Source of the DNA: Roseburia sp.
Lineage (GTDB): Bacteria > Bacillota_A > Clostridia > Lachnospirales > Lachnospiraceae
NCBI GenBank assembly: GCA_019411365.1
Contig: DXQT01000033.1
Span: 1 to 28,036, forward strand
Length of the DNA stretch: 28,036 nt
Direction: 5' to 3'
This document shows positions 8,400-17,114 of the stretch, in pieces. The position numbers were made by a program, and so were the translations under genes. How positions within the stretch are numbered: the first letter of the stretch is position 1; each line of letters starts with the position of its first letter. The notes under the pieces are model-generated. The model was not told where the DNA came from and made no database searches. It saw only the letters and a list, made by a program, of their open reading frames with translations.

Positions 8400-11093
8400 T
8401 TAATATGCAATATTTACATCGACATTTCCCTTGATTCCTGGAACACTTCCCTTGGAAGAATACTGCCACATGTTATATTTTCCTTTGTAATTGCAGGTTG
8501 TGTTGTACTGTGCAACCCAGATAAAGTAGTTACTGAATGCAGATGCATCAATTTTATTATTGTACCAGCTCTTGCTTGCGTAAACACCTGCTTTTCTTCC
8601 ACCGTTTGCAATGGTCTTACAGAACGCAGCCACGCATGCTGTTCTGGTGCCTTTATCTAATCCGTTGGCACGGGCTGCTCCGCTTCCGTTCTCTGTATCA
8701 ACAAAGATCGGGTAAGAAAGATTGTAGCCGGAGCATAAGGTCAATGCCATACTTGCCTCCTCAACAGCTTCTGCCTCCGTTGTAGCCTGTGTGAAGAAGT
8801 AAACACCAACGTTAATGCCGTTTGCAGTTGCACCCTGAATATTTTTCTTGAAGCAGGAATCCTCTACCAATGCTCCTGTCTGTGATCCGCGGTAACCGAC
8901 ACGGATAATTGCAAAATTGATACCTGCTGCCTTTACAGATGCCCAGTCAATATTTCCCTGATGGCTGGATACATCAATACCGTTCTTTCCTGAACCCTGC
9001 TGTAATGCTCCATCACTTCCGAAGTTGTAAGAGATACCGCTGATCACCTGACTTCCTGTTACACGCTGATGGTTGCTGGTATAGTAATATACTTTTCCAT
9101 CAATGGTCTGCCATCCGGTGTAAACCGGCTCGGTGTAGTAAGTTCCGTTTGCATTGTAATCTGCCACGGTTGCTGGTTTTTTACACTCGGAATCTTTGTA
9201 AAGTAATCTACCGGATTTATCTTTTAACTGGGTTGTTGTATTTCCAGTAAAATCATTGACTGTAACTGTACATGTGATTTTCTTGTCACTTGCGGTTGTC
9301 TTGGTATCGCCCGGTTTGGATAAGTATGTGATCGTACCTGTTACAGTTGCGCTTCCTTTTCCAACTGCTGTCAGTGTACATCCTGTTTTCGCTCCATTGG
9401 ATACCTTTACAACTTTTTCGTTGCTGCTAGCCCATGTAATATTTGTGATAATATTGCCTGCGTCTGTCAATGTTGCTGTGAGACCAATTGCATTTGCATT
9501 ATTAATAGTGCTGTTATATAAAGCTGCCGTCTGTGGTACTGTGACAGATGCACTGGCTGCGGCTGCAGCTTTTACCCAGTTTAATGTGTATGCTGTTGTG
9601 CCTGCTGCCACTTTGATCTTCGTGGAACCTTCTACCAGTTTATATCCCTGTGCTTCATAAGAAGATGCCTGTATCTCAGTAGCAGTAGCATCTACTGTGA
9701 TATCTTCACTTTTGGATTCTTCTGCTTTGGTCTTTCCATCAGCCTGAAAGAAATTATGTGTTACCTTATAAGTAACCTTATCTGCTGCTGTTGCAACCCA
9801 CATGATGGTATATTCTTTTGCACCATTCTGAATGGTAAAGGTTGTACCGTTGGAAGCTTTATATCCGTCATATGTTTTTGCAGATGACACCGTTTTCGCA
9901 TCCTTTGCAACAGTTACTGTCTCTTTTTCATCTGCTTTGTCTGCTTTTGTTTTTCCATCGTTTTTATAAAACATATGGACAATGGTAATTTCATATTTAT
10001 CTGGTTTCGTATCATCCGGCTTTGTCTCTGTACCATCTGTTTTGTCTCCAGATGTTCCATTCTGATCACCTGTACTCTCACCATTTCCACTATTTCCAGA
10101 ACCAGAATTCTGATCACCGCCAGTTCCCTGACCGCCTTCACTCGGTGTTGTCGTTTCCGATGGTGTTGTTGTTTCTGATGATTTTGGTACTGTTGTTTCT
10201 GATGATTTTGGTGTTGCTGTTTCCGATGATGTCTCGGATGATGTAGTCACACCAGATGATTCCGTTCCTGTAGCATGGTATCCCACACGTTTTGCGGAAG
10301 CCGTCACTGCTGCCTGTGCAATGTCCACTTTTGTTGATCCACCAACAGAAGCTTTCGGGAAATTGGAAGTATCCACATCTCCTGCTCCGACTTTGGATGG
10401 TGTGCAGGTGCTGTCAACCGTTTCCACTGTATCCTGAATAACAGCCTCCACCTCAACATTGTCTACCTCTGCATCCTCTGCCGGTGCTACTTCTGCTGCG
10501 GATTTAATCTCGTCTTTGACATCTACCTTGGTGTATTCAATCTTATCCTTAACCGTTACTTTGTAAGAATTCTCTTTTGAAATATATCCATCGATCTCAT
10601 TCAAAGAGACATCATATTTTCCGGCATCAATACTTTTAATGTAAATAATACCATCTTTATCATCATCTGAATATGTAGTTGATTTTGCCTTCTTCTTGTC
10701 TGCCTTGATCGTGATCTCAAAAGGCTGTCCCTTTACATTTTTCGAGGACTCGTCCTGAATCTTGATCTTCAGATCCTTCTCAATAGAACTTCCGACCAAT
10801 GTAACAGTTTCCGGTTCTGCCGCCTCTGTCTCTTCCGTGACAACCTCTTCAACTGCCACAACTTCTTCCGTCGGTTCTTCTGCCACCTCTGTACTGATCA
10901 CAACATCTGCCACAATTGGTTCCGGCTGATGAAAATGGTCATATAAAAAATATCCTCCTGTTCCGACACCGCCAACTGCTGTCACAGTGGCTACACCCGC
11001 TATGATTGCCTGTGTCTTTGTCAGCCCGCTAAGCAAAGTCGCAACCCCTTTTACCTTTCCGGCTGCGCCCTGAATTAAATTCAGAAAATTCAT
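8400..11093 (-). CDS. Surface GH25 lysozyme (N-acetylmuramidase) with multiple adhesive modules
   Basis: 897 residues. A short cytoplasmic start is followed by one membrane segment (about 28-50), an acidic stretch (60-97) and a SpaA/Cna-B-like domain (98-195). A low-complexity Ser/Thr/Glu/Pro then Gly/Asn linker follows (275-365). Then come two tandem MucBP-like repeats (about 367-435 and 441-508), a bacterial Ig (Big2-like) domain (514-614), cell-wall-binding-like repeats (GWQTIDGKVYYYTSNHQRV, 660-700) and a C-terminal GH25 domain (704-897). The GH25 site is complete: GIDVSSHQG (D707), FVDTEN (D799, E801), WVAQYN and MWQYSS. GH25 enzymes cut the muramic acid-glucosamine bond of peptidoglycan. 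The start has a GGAGGAG site; a promoter is at 11220-11247. Likely function is wall remodelling at the surface. Confidence 0.92.
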   Translation of the reverse strand: MNFLNLIQGAAGKVKGVATLLSGLTKTQAIIAGVATVTAVGGVGTGGYFLYDHFHQPEPIVADVVISTEVAEEPTEEVVAVEEVVTEETEAAEPETVTLVGSSIEKDLKIKIQDESSKNVKGQPFEITIKADKKKAKSTTYSDDDKDGIIYIKSIDAGKYDVSLNEIDGYISKENSYKVTVKDKIEYTKVDVKDEIKSAAEVAPAEDAEVDNVEVEAVIQDTVETVDSTCTPSKVGAGDVDTSNFPKASVGGSTKVDIAQAAVTASAKRVGYHATGTESSGVTTSSETSSETATPKSSETTVPKSSETTTPSETTTPSEGGQGTGGDQNSGSGNSGNGESTGDQNGTSGDKTDGTETKPDDTKPDKYEITIVHMFYKNDGKTKADKADEKETVTVAKDAKTVSSAKTYDGYKASNGTTFTIQNGAKEYTIMWVATAADKVTYKVTHNFFQADGKTKAEESKSEDITVDATATEIQASSYEAQGYKLVEGSTKIKVAAGTTAYTLNWVKAAAAASASVTVPQTAALYNSTINNANAIGLTATLTDAGNIITNITWASSNEKVVKVSNGAKTGCTLTAVGKGSATVTGTITYLSKPGDTKTTASDKKITCTVTVNDFTGNTTTQLKDKSGRLLYKDSECKKPATVADYNANGTYYTEPVYTGWQTIDGKVYYYTSNHQRVTGSQVISGISYNFGSDGALQQGSGKNGIDVSSHQGNIDWASVKAAGINFAIIRVGYRGSQTGALVEDSCFKKNIQGATANGINVGVYFFTQATTEAEAVEEASMALTLCSGYNLSYPIFVDTENGSGAARANGLDKGTRTACVAAFCKTIANGGRKAGVYASKSWYNNKIDASAFSNYFIWVAQYNTTCNYKGKYNMWQYSSKGSVPGIKGNVDVNIAY

Positions 11094-11219
11094 TCTCGTC
11101 TCCTCCTCGTCTGCATTTCCAATTACTTATCGTAAATTTTTCGCAATTCACTCTATTATGATAAAGAATATGTCTGCAGCAATTCGCTGCTATTCCTTCT
11201 TTGTAATCATGCGAAACTA

Positions 11220-11247
11220 ATTATAGCATTTTCCCATATTATGTAAA
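11220..11247 (-). promoter_or_regulatory. Sigma-A promoter of the GH25 lysozyme gene
   Basis: Minus-strand TTTACA (11247-11242) and TATAAT (11225-11220) with 16 bases between and an extended -10 TGC. It implies a leader of about 120 bases containing a small hairpin (GCAGC-AATTC-GCTGC, 11176-11190). Confidence 0.7.
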
Positions 11248-11310
11248 TATAATTTTTCTTATTTTTTCGGAAATTTTTTCCACCGGAAAATATTATTCTT
11301 ATTTTCAGGG

Positions 11311-12204
11311 TTACACGCCCTCACAGTCAAATGCCGGGATAAAACTTTCCTCCGCTGTGTCTCCCTCCTGAATAAAACCATTTTCTATTCCGATCTCAAT
11401 CGCATAATCCACCAGTGTCTCATATTCCTCATCGGTAATCCTGCGATTTAATTCCGGATACTTTTCCAGATTGGAAAGTGGGGTGAACTGATTCATGATA
11501 CTGATATAAATCATATCTCCGTAAGTTTCATGCAGATATTTTAAAATCTGCATGGAATCCGCCATACAACCGGGCAGTGTCAGATGTCTTACGATCGTTC
11601 CTCTTAAAATAAGGTTATCTTCATCTCCATTTACAAACACAGCCTTTCCTGTCTGCCGCACCATCTCTGCGATCGCTGCCTTTGCAACCTCTGCATAATC
11701 CGGAGCATGGGAATACTTTTTACTCAAACCCGGGCTCATATATTTAAAATCCGGCAGATAAATATCGACGTACCCCTCTAACATTTTGATCGTGTCAACC
11801 GTCTCATAACTGCTTGTATTGTATACAACCGGAAGCGTAAGCCCTTCCTTTCGTGCCTGATCCAGAGCCTTCACGATCTGCGGCACAAAATGTCCCGGTG
11901 TTACAAGATTGATATTATTGGCTCTTTTTTTCTGTAATTCAAGAAAAATATCCACGAGCCGCTCCAGAGAGATTTCTTTTCCAACCATTCCGTTTGCGAT
12001 ATTCTCATTCTGACAGAATACACAATGCAACGGACACCCCGAAAAAAATACAGCTCCAGATCCCGCATCTCCCGAAATGCAAGGTTCCTCCCAGAAATGA
12101 AGTGCCGCCCTCGCAACTTTTAAATTTTCTGTCTGCCCACAGATCCCTTTTTCACCCTTTTTCCGGTCTACAAGGCATTTTCTTGGACATAAATCACATT
12201 TCAC
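11311..12204 (-). CDS. PflX-like radical SAM protein (COG1313, pyruvate formate-lyase activating enzyme homologue)
   Basis: 297 residues. The N-terminus carries a Cys-rich motif CDLCPRKCLVDRKKGEKGIC (C3, C6, C10, C22), and the radical SAM cluster motif is GCPLHCVFCQN (C57, C61, C64). The rest follows the PflX pattern: LVTPGHFVPQIVKAL, YNTSSYE, VDIYLPDFKY and RHLTLPGCMADS. The family resembles glycyl-radical-enzyme activases but its target is not established, and no glycyl radical enzyme is next to it. It is transcribed divergently from phosphofructokinase, with its own promoter at 12241-12270. The ribosome binding site is weak (CAGGTGTGAA). Confidence 0.85.
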   Translation of the reverse strand: MKCDLCPRKCLVDRKKGEKGICGQTENLKVARAALHFWEEPCISGDAGSGAVFFSGCPLHCVFCQNENIANGMVGKEISLERLVDIFLELQKKRANNINLVTPGHFVPQIVKALDQARKEGLTLPVVYNTSSYETVDTIKMLEGYVDIYLPDFKYMSPGLSKKYSHAPDYAEVAKAAIAEMVRQTGKAVFVNGDEDNLILRGTIVRHLTLPGCMADSMQILKYLHETYGDMIYISIMNQFTPLSNLEKYPELNRRITDEEYETLVDYAIEIGIENGFIQEGDTAEESFIPAFDCEGV

Positions 12205-12240
12205 ACCTGCTACCTCTTGCTAAACACGTTATTTTCCGCT

Positions 12241-12270
12241 ATTATATAGCAGTCAAAAAGATTTTTTCAA
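12241..12270 (-). promoter_or_regulatory. Promoter of the PflX-like gene
   Basis: Minus-strand TTGAAA (12270-12265), 18-base spacer, TATAAT (12246-12241). It lies 37 bases before the start codon. An A/T-rich hairpin (AGATTTTTT with AAAAAATCT) overlaps the -35 region. Confidence 0.6.
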
Positions 12271-12355
12271 AAAATCTATCTTTTTCATTATAACAAAAGA
12301 AAAAGAAATGGATACTATTTTTAACAAAAGTTAATGAATTATTAAGGAGTAAACT

Positions 12356-13597
12356 ATGAGTTTAAAAAATGTAATGGTCGCACAGTCCGGTGGCCCGACA
12401 GTTGCAATTAACGCCAGCCTTGCAGGTGTGATCCGTGGAGTCATGGCATCTGATCAGTATGAGACTGTCTATGGATCTGTAAATGGAATCCTTGGCATCT
12501 TAAACAATCATTTATTAAATCTGACAGAAATTATGAATGAAAATCCGGCATATCTGGATCGTCTGGAAACAACACCGGCAATGTATTTAGGTTCCTGCCG
12601 TCATAAACTGCCGGATTATCTGGATGATGATTCCTCATATGTTTTTATCTTCAAACAGTTTGAATTATACAATGTCGGCGCCTTCTTCTACATTGGCGGA
12701 AACGACTCTATGGACACCGTTTTAAAATTATCCGAATACGGCAGAAAAATCGGCAGCAATGTCCGCATCATCGGCATTCCAAAAACAATCGACAACGATC
12801 TGTGTGAAACAGACCACACTCCTGGTTTTGGTTCCGCTGCAAAATATATTGCTTCCTCTGTTTTAGAGATTGCCCATGACACTTTTATTTACGCAGTCAA
12901 GAGTGTCACGATCATTGAGATCATGGGACGTGACGCAGGATGGCTGACCGCTGCCGCTGCTCTTGCAAGAAACGGATATAATTCCGCTCCACATTTGATT
13001 TATCTTCCGGAAGTTCCGTTTGATACGGACGACTTCCTGTTAGATGTAAAACGTATGCTGTTTGAACGCAATAACGTTATCATTGCAGTCTCAGAGGGTA
13101 TCCGCGATGCATCCGGCAATTACATCAGCGCTTCTGAGAAGTCAGTCGATACATTTGGCCACAGCCAGCTGAGTGGCGCCGGAAAAACATTGGAATTCCT
13201 TGTGAAAGAAAAATTAGGTGTAAAGGTCCGTTCCATCGAAGTGAATGTATTACAGCGGTGTGCAGCCCATTTAGCATCTAAGACAGACCTTATGGAATCT
13301 GTCGAATTAGGAAAAAAAGCCGTTGCGCTCTCCGAGGAAGGCGTAACAGCTTCTATGGTCACCATGAACCGTGTATCTGACGATCCATATACGATTGAAT
13401 ATGGATATGCCGAGATAAAAAATATTGCCAACGAAGCCAGATCCGTTCCTGCTGAATGGATCAACGCCGCCAGCAATGATGTTACACAGGAATTAATTGA
13501 TTACCTCACTCCATTGATCCAGGGTGAATCCAATGTCACCTATGAAAATGGTCTTCCTGTTTATATGGATGTCAGTCATCTGACAAAACATCAATAA
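12356..13597 (+). CDS. 6-phosphofructokinase, pyrophosphate-dependent type
   Basis: 413 residues, the length of the long PPi-type or clade X enzymes rather than the ~320-residue ATP-type. It begins with the nucleotide/PPi loop AQSGGPTVAINASL and has GGNDSMDT (114-121), PKTIDND (142-148) and GMGRD-type motif EIMGRDAGWL. In ATP-dependent PFKs the equivalents are GGDGS and PGTIDND. An Asp at the second position (D117) and a Lys in PKTIDND are the classical markers of pyrophosphate as phosphoryl donor. It should phosphorylate fructose 6-phosphate reversibly in glycolysis. AAGGAG lies 7 bases before the ATG. Its last 26 bases overlap the 3' end of the convergent esterase gene. It is the only confident plus-strand enzyme gene in the window. 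Confidence 0.93.
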   Translation: MSLKNVMVAQSGGPTVAINASLAGVIRGVMASDQYETVYGSVNGILGILNNHLLNLTEIMNENPAYLDRLETTPAMYLGSCRHKLPDYLDDDSSYVFIFKQFELYNVGAFFYIGGNDSMDTVLKLSEYGRKIGSNVRIIGIPKTIDNDLCETDHTPGFGSAAKYIASSVLEIAHDTFIYAVKSVTIIEIMGRDAGWLTAAAALARNGYNSAPHLIYLPEVPFDTDDFLLDVKRMLFERNNVIIAVSEGIRDASGNYISASEKSVDTFGHSQLSGAGKTLEFLVKEKLGVKVRSIEVNVLQRCAAHLASKTDLMESVELGKKAVALSEEGVTASMVTMNRVSDDPYTIEYGYAEIKNIANEARSVPAEWINAASNDVTQELIDYLTPLIQGESNVTYENGLPVYMDVSHLTKHQ

Positions 13598-14528
13598 ATT
13601 TTCCAATCTCAGCCCACGCTTTTCTGGATTCTGGCAGCATTTTTGCTGCCATCTGGAAAATGTGGAACATTCCATCATAAATACTGAGTCTTACTTTCAC
13701 ACCCTGATGTCTCGCTTTCGAGGCAACGCTCACCGAATCACTTAACAGCATCTCATAAGAACCTACCTGAATGAGCATTGGCGGAAATCCTCTGAAATCC
13801 CCATACAAAGGTGAAATATAAGCATCCATCGGATCATGGTCACCCACATAGTCTTTGTTATAGATCAGGCTGTCCCTCGTATTTCCGAACAACGGATCCC
13901 TCTCATAATTGGTATCATATGATTCACCGCTTGCCATAAGATCCGTCCACGGAGACATTGCAACGATCCCACATGGAAGCTGCATTCCATGATCTTTCAG
14001 ATAATGGCACAGTGCCATCGCAAGCCCTCCTCCTGCGGAATCTCCTGCTACAATGATATCCTCTGCAAACCAGCCCTGACCGAGCAGCCACTGATATGCG
14101 CTCACTGCATCTTCCAATGCCGCCGGATATGGATTTTCAGGTGCTACACGGTAATCAATGGTGAGTACACTCATCCCTTTGCTGACTTCATTGTAAAGTC
14201 CCGCAAACATGCGGTATGCATTCCGCATCGCTCCGATATACCCGCCGCCATGAAGCTGTAAGATCACCTTCTGCTCATTTGGATTTTCCTTTAATTCAAG
14301 CCACTCCATTGTGAAGTGCTCCATCTCGATAGTGGTCATGGTGAACATATCCGGGCATTTCCACGGCGGTTCGACCATTTTTTTCCGCAGTTCACCGCTT
14401 TTGATTTTCCTGCCGATCAGGTTATCGTTTGTCACATGCGCGATCAGGTCACGCATGACATTTCCTGCGATGCTCGCTTCGTTTGTCTCATGTTCTCTTT
14501 CTTTTTTCAAAGTCAATTTTCTGATCAT
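13572..14528 (-). CDS. Alpha/beta hydrolase, HSL (family IV) esterase
   Basis: 318 residues. The oxyanion-hole motif HGGGY (93-97) and the nucleophile motif GDSAGGG (S164) define the hormone-sensitive-lipase family. The acid residue region reads QVGSYEMLLSD, with Glu where many relatives have Asp, and the catalytic His is in YDGMFHIFQM. It should hydrolyse short or medium acyl esters. It begins 31 bases after the DUF6320 gene, which follows a condensation-type acyltransferase, so the three appear to be one operon that makes and breaks an ester. GAGGG lies before the ATG. Its 3' end overlaps the PFK gene by 26 bases, tail to tail. Confidence 0.88.
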   Translation of the reverse strand: MIRKLTLKKEREHETNEASIAGNVMRDLIAHVTNDNLIGRKIKSGELRKKMVEPPWKCPDMFTMTTIEMEHFTMEWLELKENPNEQKVILQLHGGGYIGAMRNAYRMFAGLYNEVSKGMSVLTIDYRVAPENPYPAALEDAVSAYQWLLGQGWFAEDIIVAGDSAGGGLAMALCHYLKDHGMQLPCGIVAMSPWTDLMASGESYDTNYERDPLFGNTRDSLIYNKDYVGDHDPMDAYISPLYGDFRGFPPMLIQVGSYEMLLSDSVSVASKARHQGVKVRLSIYDGMFHIFQMAAKMLPESRKAWAEIGKFIDVLSDD

Positions 14529-14559
14529 AAACCCTCTTATTCAAACTTCTGTCGTTTCC

Positions 14560-15225
14560 TTATCTGATATGGAATCTTCTCTTCAGTTCCACCCTGGCTC
14601 TTCTGTCACCGATGATCAGCGTTCCAAGGAACAAAAATACAGACGTTCCGAGTGCCGCGAGCGCCAGATACGGCACATAAATAATTCCGGTCAGATACAG
14701 AATAATCGGAACAAAACTGCACAAAATCATAAAAATCTGCCACATAATATAACTCTGCCAGTTCCTCCGGTTCACACACATCAAGATCAAAATTCCTGCA
14801 TCGACTAAAATGATCGCCGCCGGGAACACATACCGTACCGACCATCCCCGGTAACCATTCACAAAATCGATTGCAATCAATATCAATATGGCAATTAAAG
14901 TCAAAACAATTGTTTTGGCAATATAGCCGGTTTTTCCAAGGATTGCAAACCGGACAACCAGATATCCGTAAAAAAAGATCAGACCGGTAACAAGGCTCCA
15001 CGCCGTCTCAAAATCACCGTAATGATTCACTGCAACTAAAACCGCCTCTGCCACGATCGCCACGAAAAGATAAATTCGCGACAAAAGCATCATCCGTCTT
15101 GTTTTGATCTTGACATCGGGATACATATTTTCCACCTCTATCGTAGGCTCTAATACGGAGTGACAGAGCGGGCAGCGCTCCGTCTCATCCAACACTTCTA
15201 TATTACATTGTCTACATCTGCTCAT
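14560..15225 (-). CDS. DUF6320 family zinc-ribbon membrane protein
   Basis: 221 residues. The N-terminus is a zinc ribbon with two CxxC pairs (CRQCNIEVLDETERCPLC, residues 4-21), followed by about six transmembrane helices between residues 45 and 205 and a basic tail (RRARVELKRRFHIR). The combination fits DUF6320, whose function is unknown. It lies between an acyltransferase and an esterase gene on the same strand, 45 bases after the former and 31 before the latter, so it probably acts with them at the membrane, perhaps as a scaffold or carrier; that role is inference. The ribosome binding site is weak (GGTGTGAG). Confidence 0.75.
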   Translation of the reverse strand: MSRCRQCNIEVLDETERCPLCHSVLEPTIEVENMYPDVKIKTRRMMLLSRIYLFVAIVAEAVLVAVNHYGDFETAWSLVTGLIFFYGYLVVRFAILGKTGYIAKTIVLTLIAILILIAIDFVNGYRGWSVRYVFPAAIILVDAGILILMCVNRRNWQSYIMWQIFMILCSFVPIILYLTGIIYVPYLALAALGTSVFLFLGTLIIGDRRARVELKRRFHIR

Positions 15226-15270
15226 CTCACACCATTACTTTCCTGTTATTTGTATCATAATTCATTCTTC

Positions 15271-16623
15271 TTAATCAGAAGTCACACCATTTGTCTCTAA
15301 CTCTACTTCAATTCCATCTGCTGCAATTTTGCGGAAAAATCCCCGCTGCACCGAAACATCTTTCAGATCAAAACTGAACGAGAACACTAACATACTTCCA
15401 TAAGAACAGATTGTTCCCTTCAAATGCTGTCCCTTCGACATTGCAAGAAACGCATGGAACATCTCCACATATGGGCGGTATGCCTCATCCACTCCAATAT
15501 TTCCGATATTTGTGATTGTTGTTGTATTGGCAAGTGCCGACTTTGTATACACAATCTTCATTGCAATATTTTTTAAAAAGAGCGGCACAGCACGCGCAGC
15601 CAGCAGCTTTTCATTGGATACATTATACGAAAACAGTTTTTCCAGATGCTCCCTGTTGATCTGGCTTCTCAGATTATCACGCACGATCTCCAGCACTTCC
15701 GCAAACGTGTAGACTTCCTTTGTCGGATGAAATTCTGCCGACACCATGACAAAGAAATTCTTTGTTGTGATCGAATTAAAATATGGGCGCAGATTTACCG
15801 GAACTGCCACGCGGATCGGACTCGTGGACGGCATTCCCTTCATACACTCCGTATACACACTCCAGATATAAACGGAAACAAGATATTCATTGATACTGCA
15901 GCCATATCTGTGACATACCTCTTTCAGCTGCGGAATCTGCATATACCCATGCATAACGCCGAATTCTCCCGGTCCCAGATGCTCTCCCTTTAACAGATAT
16001 GCCTTTTTTGTCTGATAGCCTTTTGCAGAACTCTTCTTATAATTTTTTAAGAAACTGTCCTCTCTGTTTAAAGATGTACCACTGTTTAAGGAATCCCCCA
16101 CCTTCTCCTTCAGTTCCGGGTGCGCAAGACGCAGATACTGGTAAGTTAACTCTTTCAAAAAGTTAATGCCGCCCATTCCATCGGTCAGCACGTGGAACAC
16201 TTCCAGATTAATTCTGTATTTATAATAAGTCACGCGGAACATATAACTGTGGTTTTGATTCTGCTGAATATAACGGCACGGAAAATTGCTCTCCTCACGT
16301 ACTTTCGGTGCAGGCTTTCCATTCTCCTCAAAATAATACCAGAATACCCCCATGCGGAGTCTTAAATTAAATCCATCCATCTTCGGAAGGACGATGTTTA
16401 ACGCCTGCTGCAAAATATCAGGCTGTACAAGCTCCGTCAGTGTCACACTGATGCGGTAGACATTGCTCATATTCTCGCCTGCGATCACAGGAAAAAGATG
16501 TGCCGTGTTATCCAGCCTGTCCCACCGGATCTCCCGGTAGGCTTTCTTTTCTCTCTTTCTTTTCTGTTTTTTATTGTCTATTGTAATTTCTTCTGTCTCA
16601 GAAGTCACGGTCTTTTTCTTCAT
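15271..16623 (-). CDS. Condensation-domain / alcohol acetyltransferase-like acyltransferase
   Basis: 450 residues with a strongly basic N-terminus (residues 18-30) and no signal peptide. The active-site motif of the chloramphenicol acetyltransferase / condensation superfamily, HxxxDG, is present as HVLTDGMGGINFLKEL (H144, D148, G149). The C-terminal region shows ANTTTITNIGNIGV and GTICSYGSMLVFSFSFD, the bridging elements of the second half of the fold. Such enzymes join an acyl thioester to an alcohol or amine; the substrates are not predictable here. GGAGTG precedes the ATG and a near-consensus promoter lies 32-60 bases upstream. It is the first gene of an operon with DUF6320 and an esterase, divergent from a FadR-like regulator. 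Confidence 0.8.
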   Translation of the reverse strand: MKKKTVTSETEEITIDNKKQKRKREKKAYREIRWDRLDNTAHLFPVIAGENMSNVYRISVTLTELVQPDILQQALNIVLPKMDGFNLRLRMGVFWYYFEENGKPAPKVREESNFPCRYIQQNQNHSYMFRVTYYKYRINLEVFHVLTDGMGGINFLKELTYQYLRLAHPELKEKVGDSLNSGTSLNREDSFLKNYKKSSAKGYQTKKAYLLKGEHLGPGEFGVMHGYMQIPQLKEVCHRYGCSINEYLVSVYIWSVYTECMKGMPSTSPIRVAVPVNLRPYFNSITTKNFFVMVSAEFHPTKEVYTFAEVLEIVRDNLRSQINREHLEKLFSYNVSNEKLLAARAVPLFLKNIAMKIVYTKSALANTTTITNIGNIGVDEAYRPYVEMFHAFLAMSKGQHLKGTICSYGSMLVFSFSFDLKDVSVQRGFFRKIAADGIEVELETNGVTSD

Positions 16624-16654
16624 GATTCACTCCACTCTTTTCATGCTTCCTTTG

Positions 16655-16683
16655 ATTATATCTGAATCTGTCTTAAAATACAA
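16655..16683 (-). promoter_or_regulatory. Sigma-A promoter of the acyltransferase-DUF6320-esterase operon
   Basis: Minus-strand TTGTAT (16683-16678), a 17-base spacer and TATAAT (16660-16655), 32 bases before the start codon. Confidence 0.75.
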
Positions 16684-16955
16684 GTTTCCGGTTCTGTCTC
16701 TGCCAGATAATGAATCGTCAATTTCACAAAAATTTAATAAGTCGAATCATTGATTTTTATTTGTATCTTTTATAAAATAGTTTCGTGGTATCTGGTCTAT
16801 CCAGAGACAAACTTAATATTTCAGATATCAAACTTCAATAATAATCGTGAAATTCACTAAAACATAGAATACTTGACAAAAAATCAATATTACTAAGAGA
16901 GTTTCACAAACACTTATTCATAATAGACAATTGCGAAATTCTTAAAAACGTAAAT

Positions 16956-17114
16956 TGAATTATGAAAATTGACAAAAGCTTGAGAAAACAATGGGGAACG
17001 GTCGGTCCTTAGAAGGCAGGTGCGACGTAAGTCGTGACTGGCTTCTTAGTACCGTTACCAATGACACATAGCGAAAGCGTGTTTTCGAAAATTTTGTTAA
17101 TTCTTCATAATTCA
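16956..17114 (+). repeat. 159-bp imperfect palindrome with 22/23-base terminal inverted repeats; candidate structured RNA or MITE
   Basis: The arms 16956-16977 and 17092-17114 are inverted repeats. An 11-base perfect block (TGAATTATGAA) is followed, after a one-base bulge, by an 11-base block with a single G-T pair. Inside are AACGGT/ACCGTT, a stem of CTTAGAAGGCAG with CTGGCTTCTTAG (two mismatches), and a tip CGAC-GTAA-GTCG. A side hairpin GC-GAAA-GC lies in the right half. Both loops are GNRA tetraloops, and the G-T arm pair is a wobble only on plus-strand RNA, so an RNA read towards the FadR-like gene is favoured. The inverted ends also allow a small non-autonomous mobile element. It fits no riboswitch I know. 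Confidence 0.6.

Noticed and set aside
9256..9660. 134-codon plus-strand open frame
   Set aside because: It is antisense to the repetitive MucBP/Big part of the GH25 gene, has no ribosome binding site and an unnatural composition rich in Val, Ala and Phe.
10140..10260. Short tandem-like repeats resembling an array
   Set aside because: They encode the Ser/Thr/Glu/Pro linker of the GH25 protein in frame; there are no unique spacers, so this is not CRISPR.
14311..14808. 165-codon plus-strand open frame
   Set aside because: It is antisense to the esterase and DUF6320 genes, which have clear families and ribosome sites.
16956..17114. Group II intron domain or c-di-GMP riboswitch
   Set aside because: The GTGCGAC-GTAA-GTCG tip briefly recalls intron or riboswitch parts, but the conserved domain V triad and the GEMM core sequences are absent.
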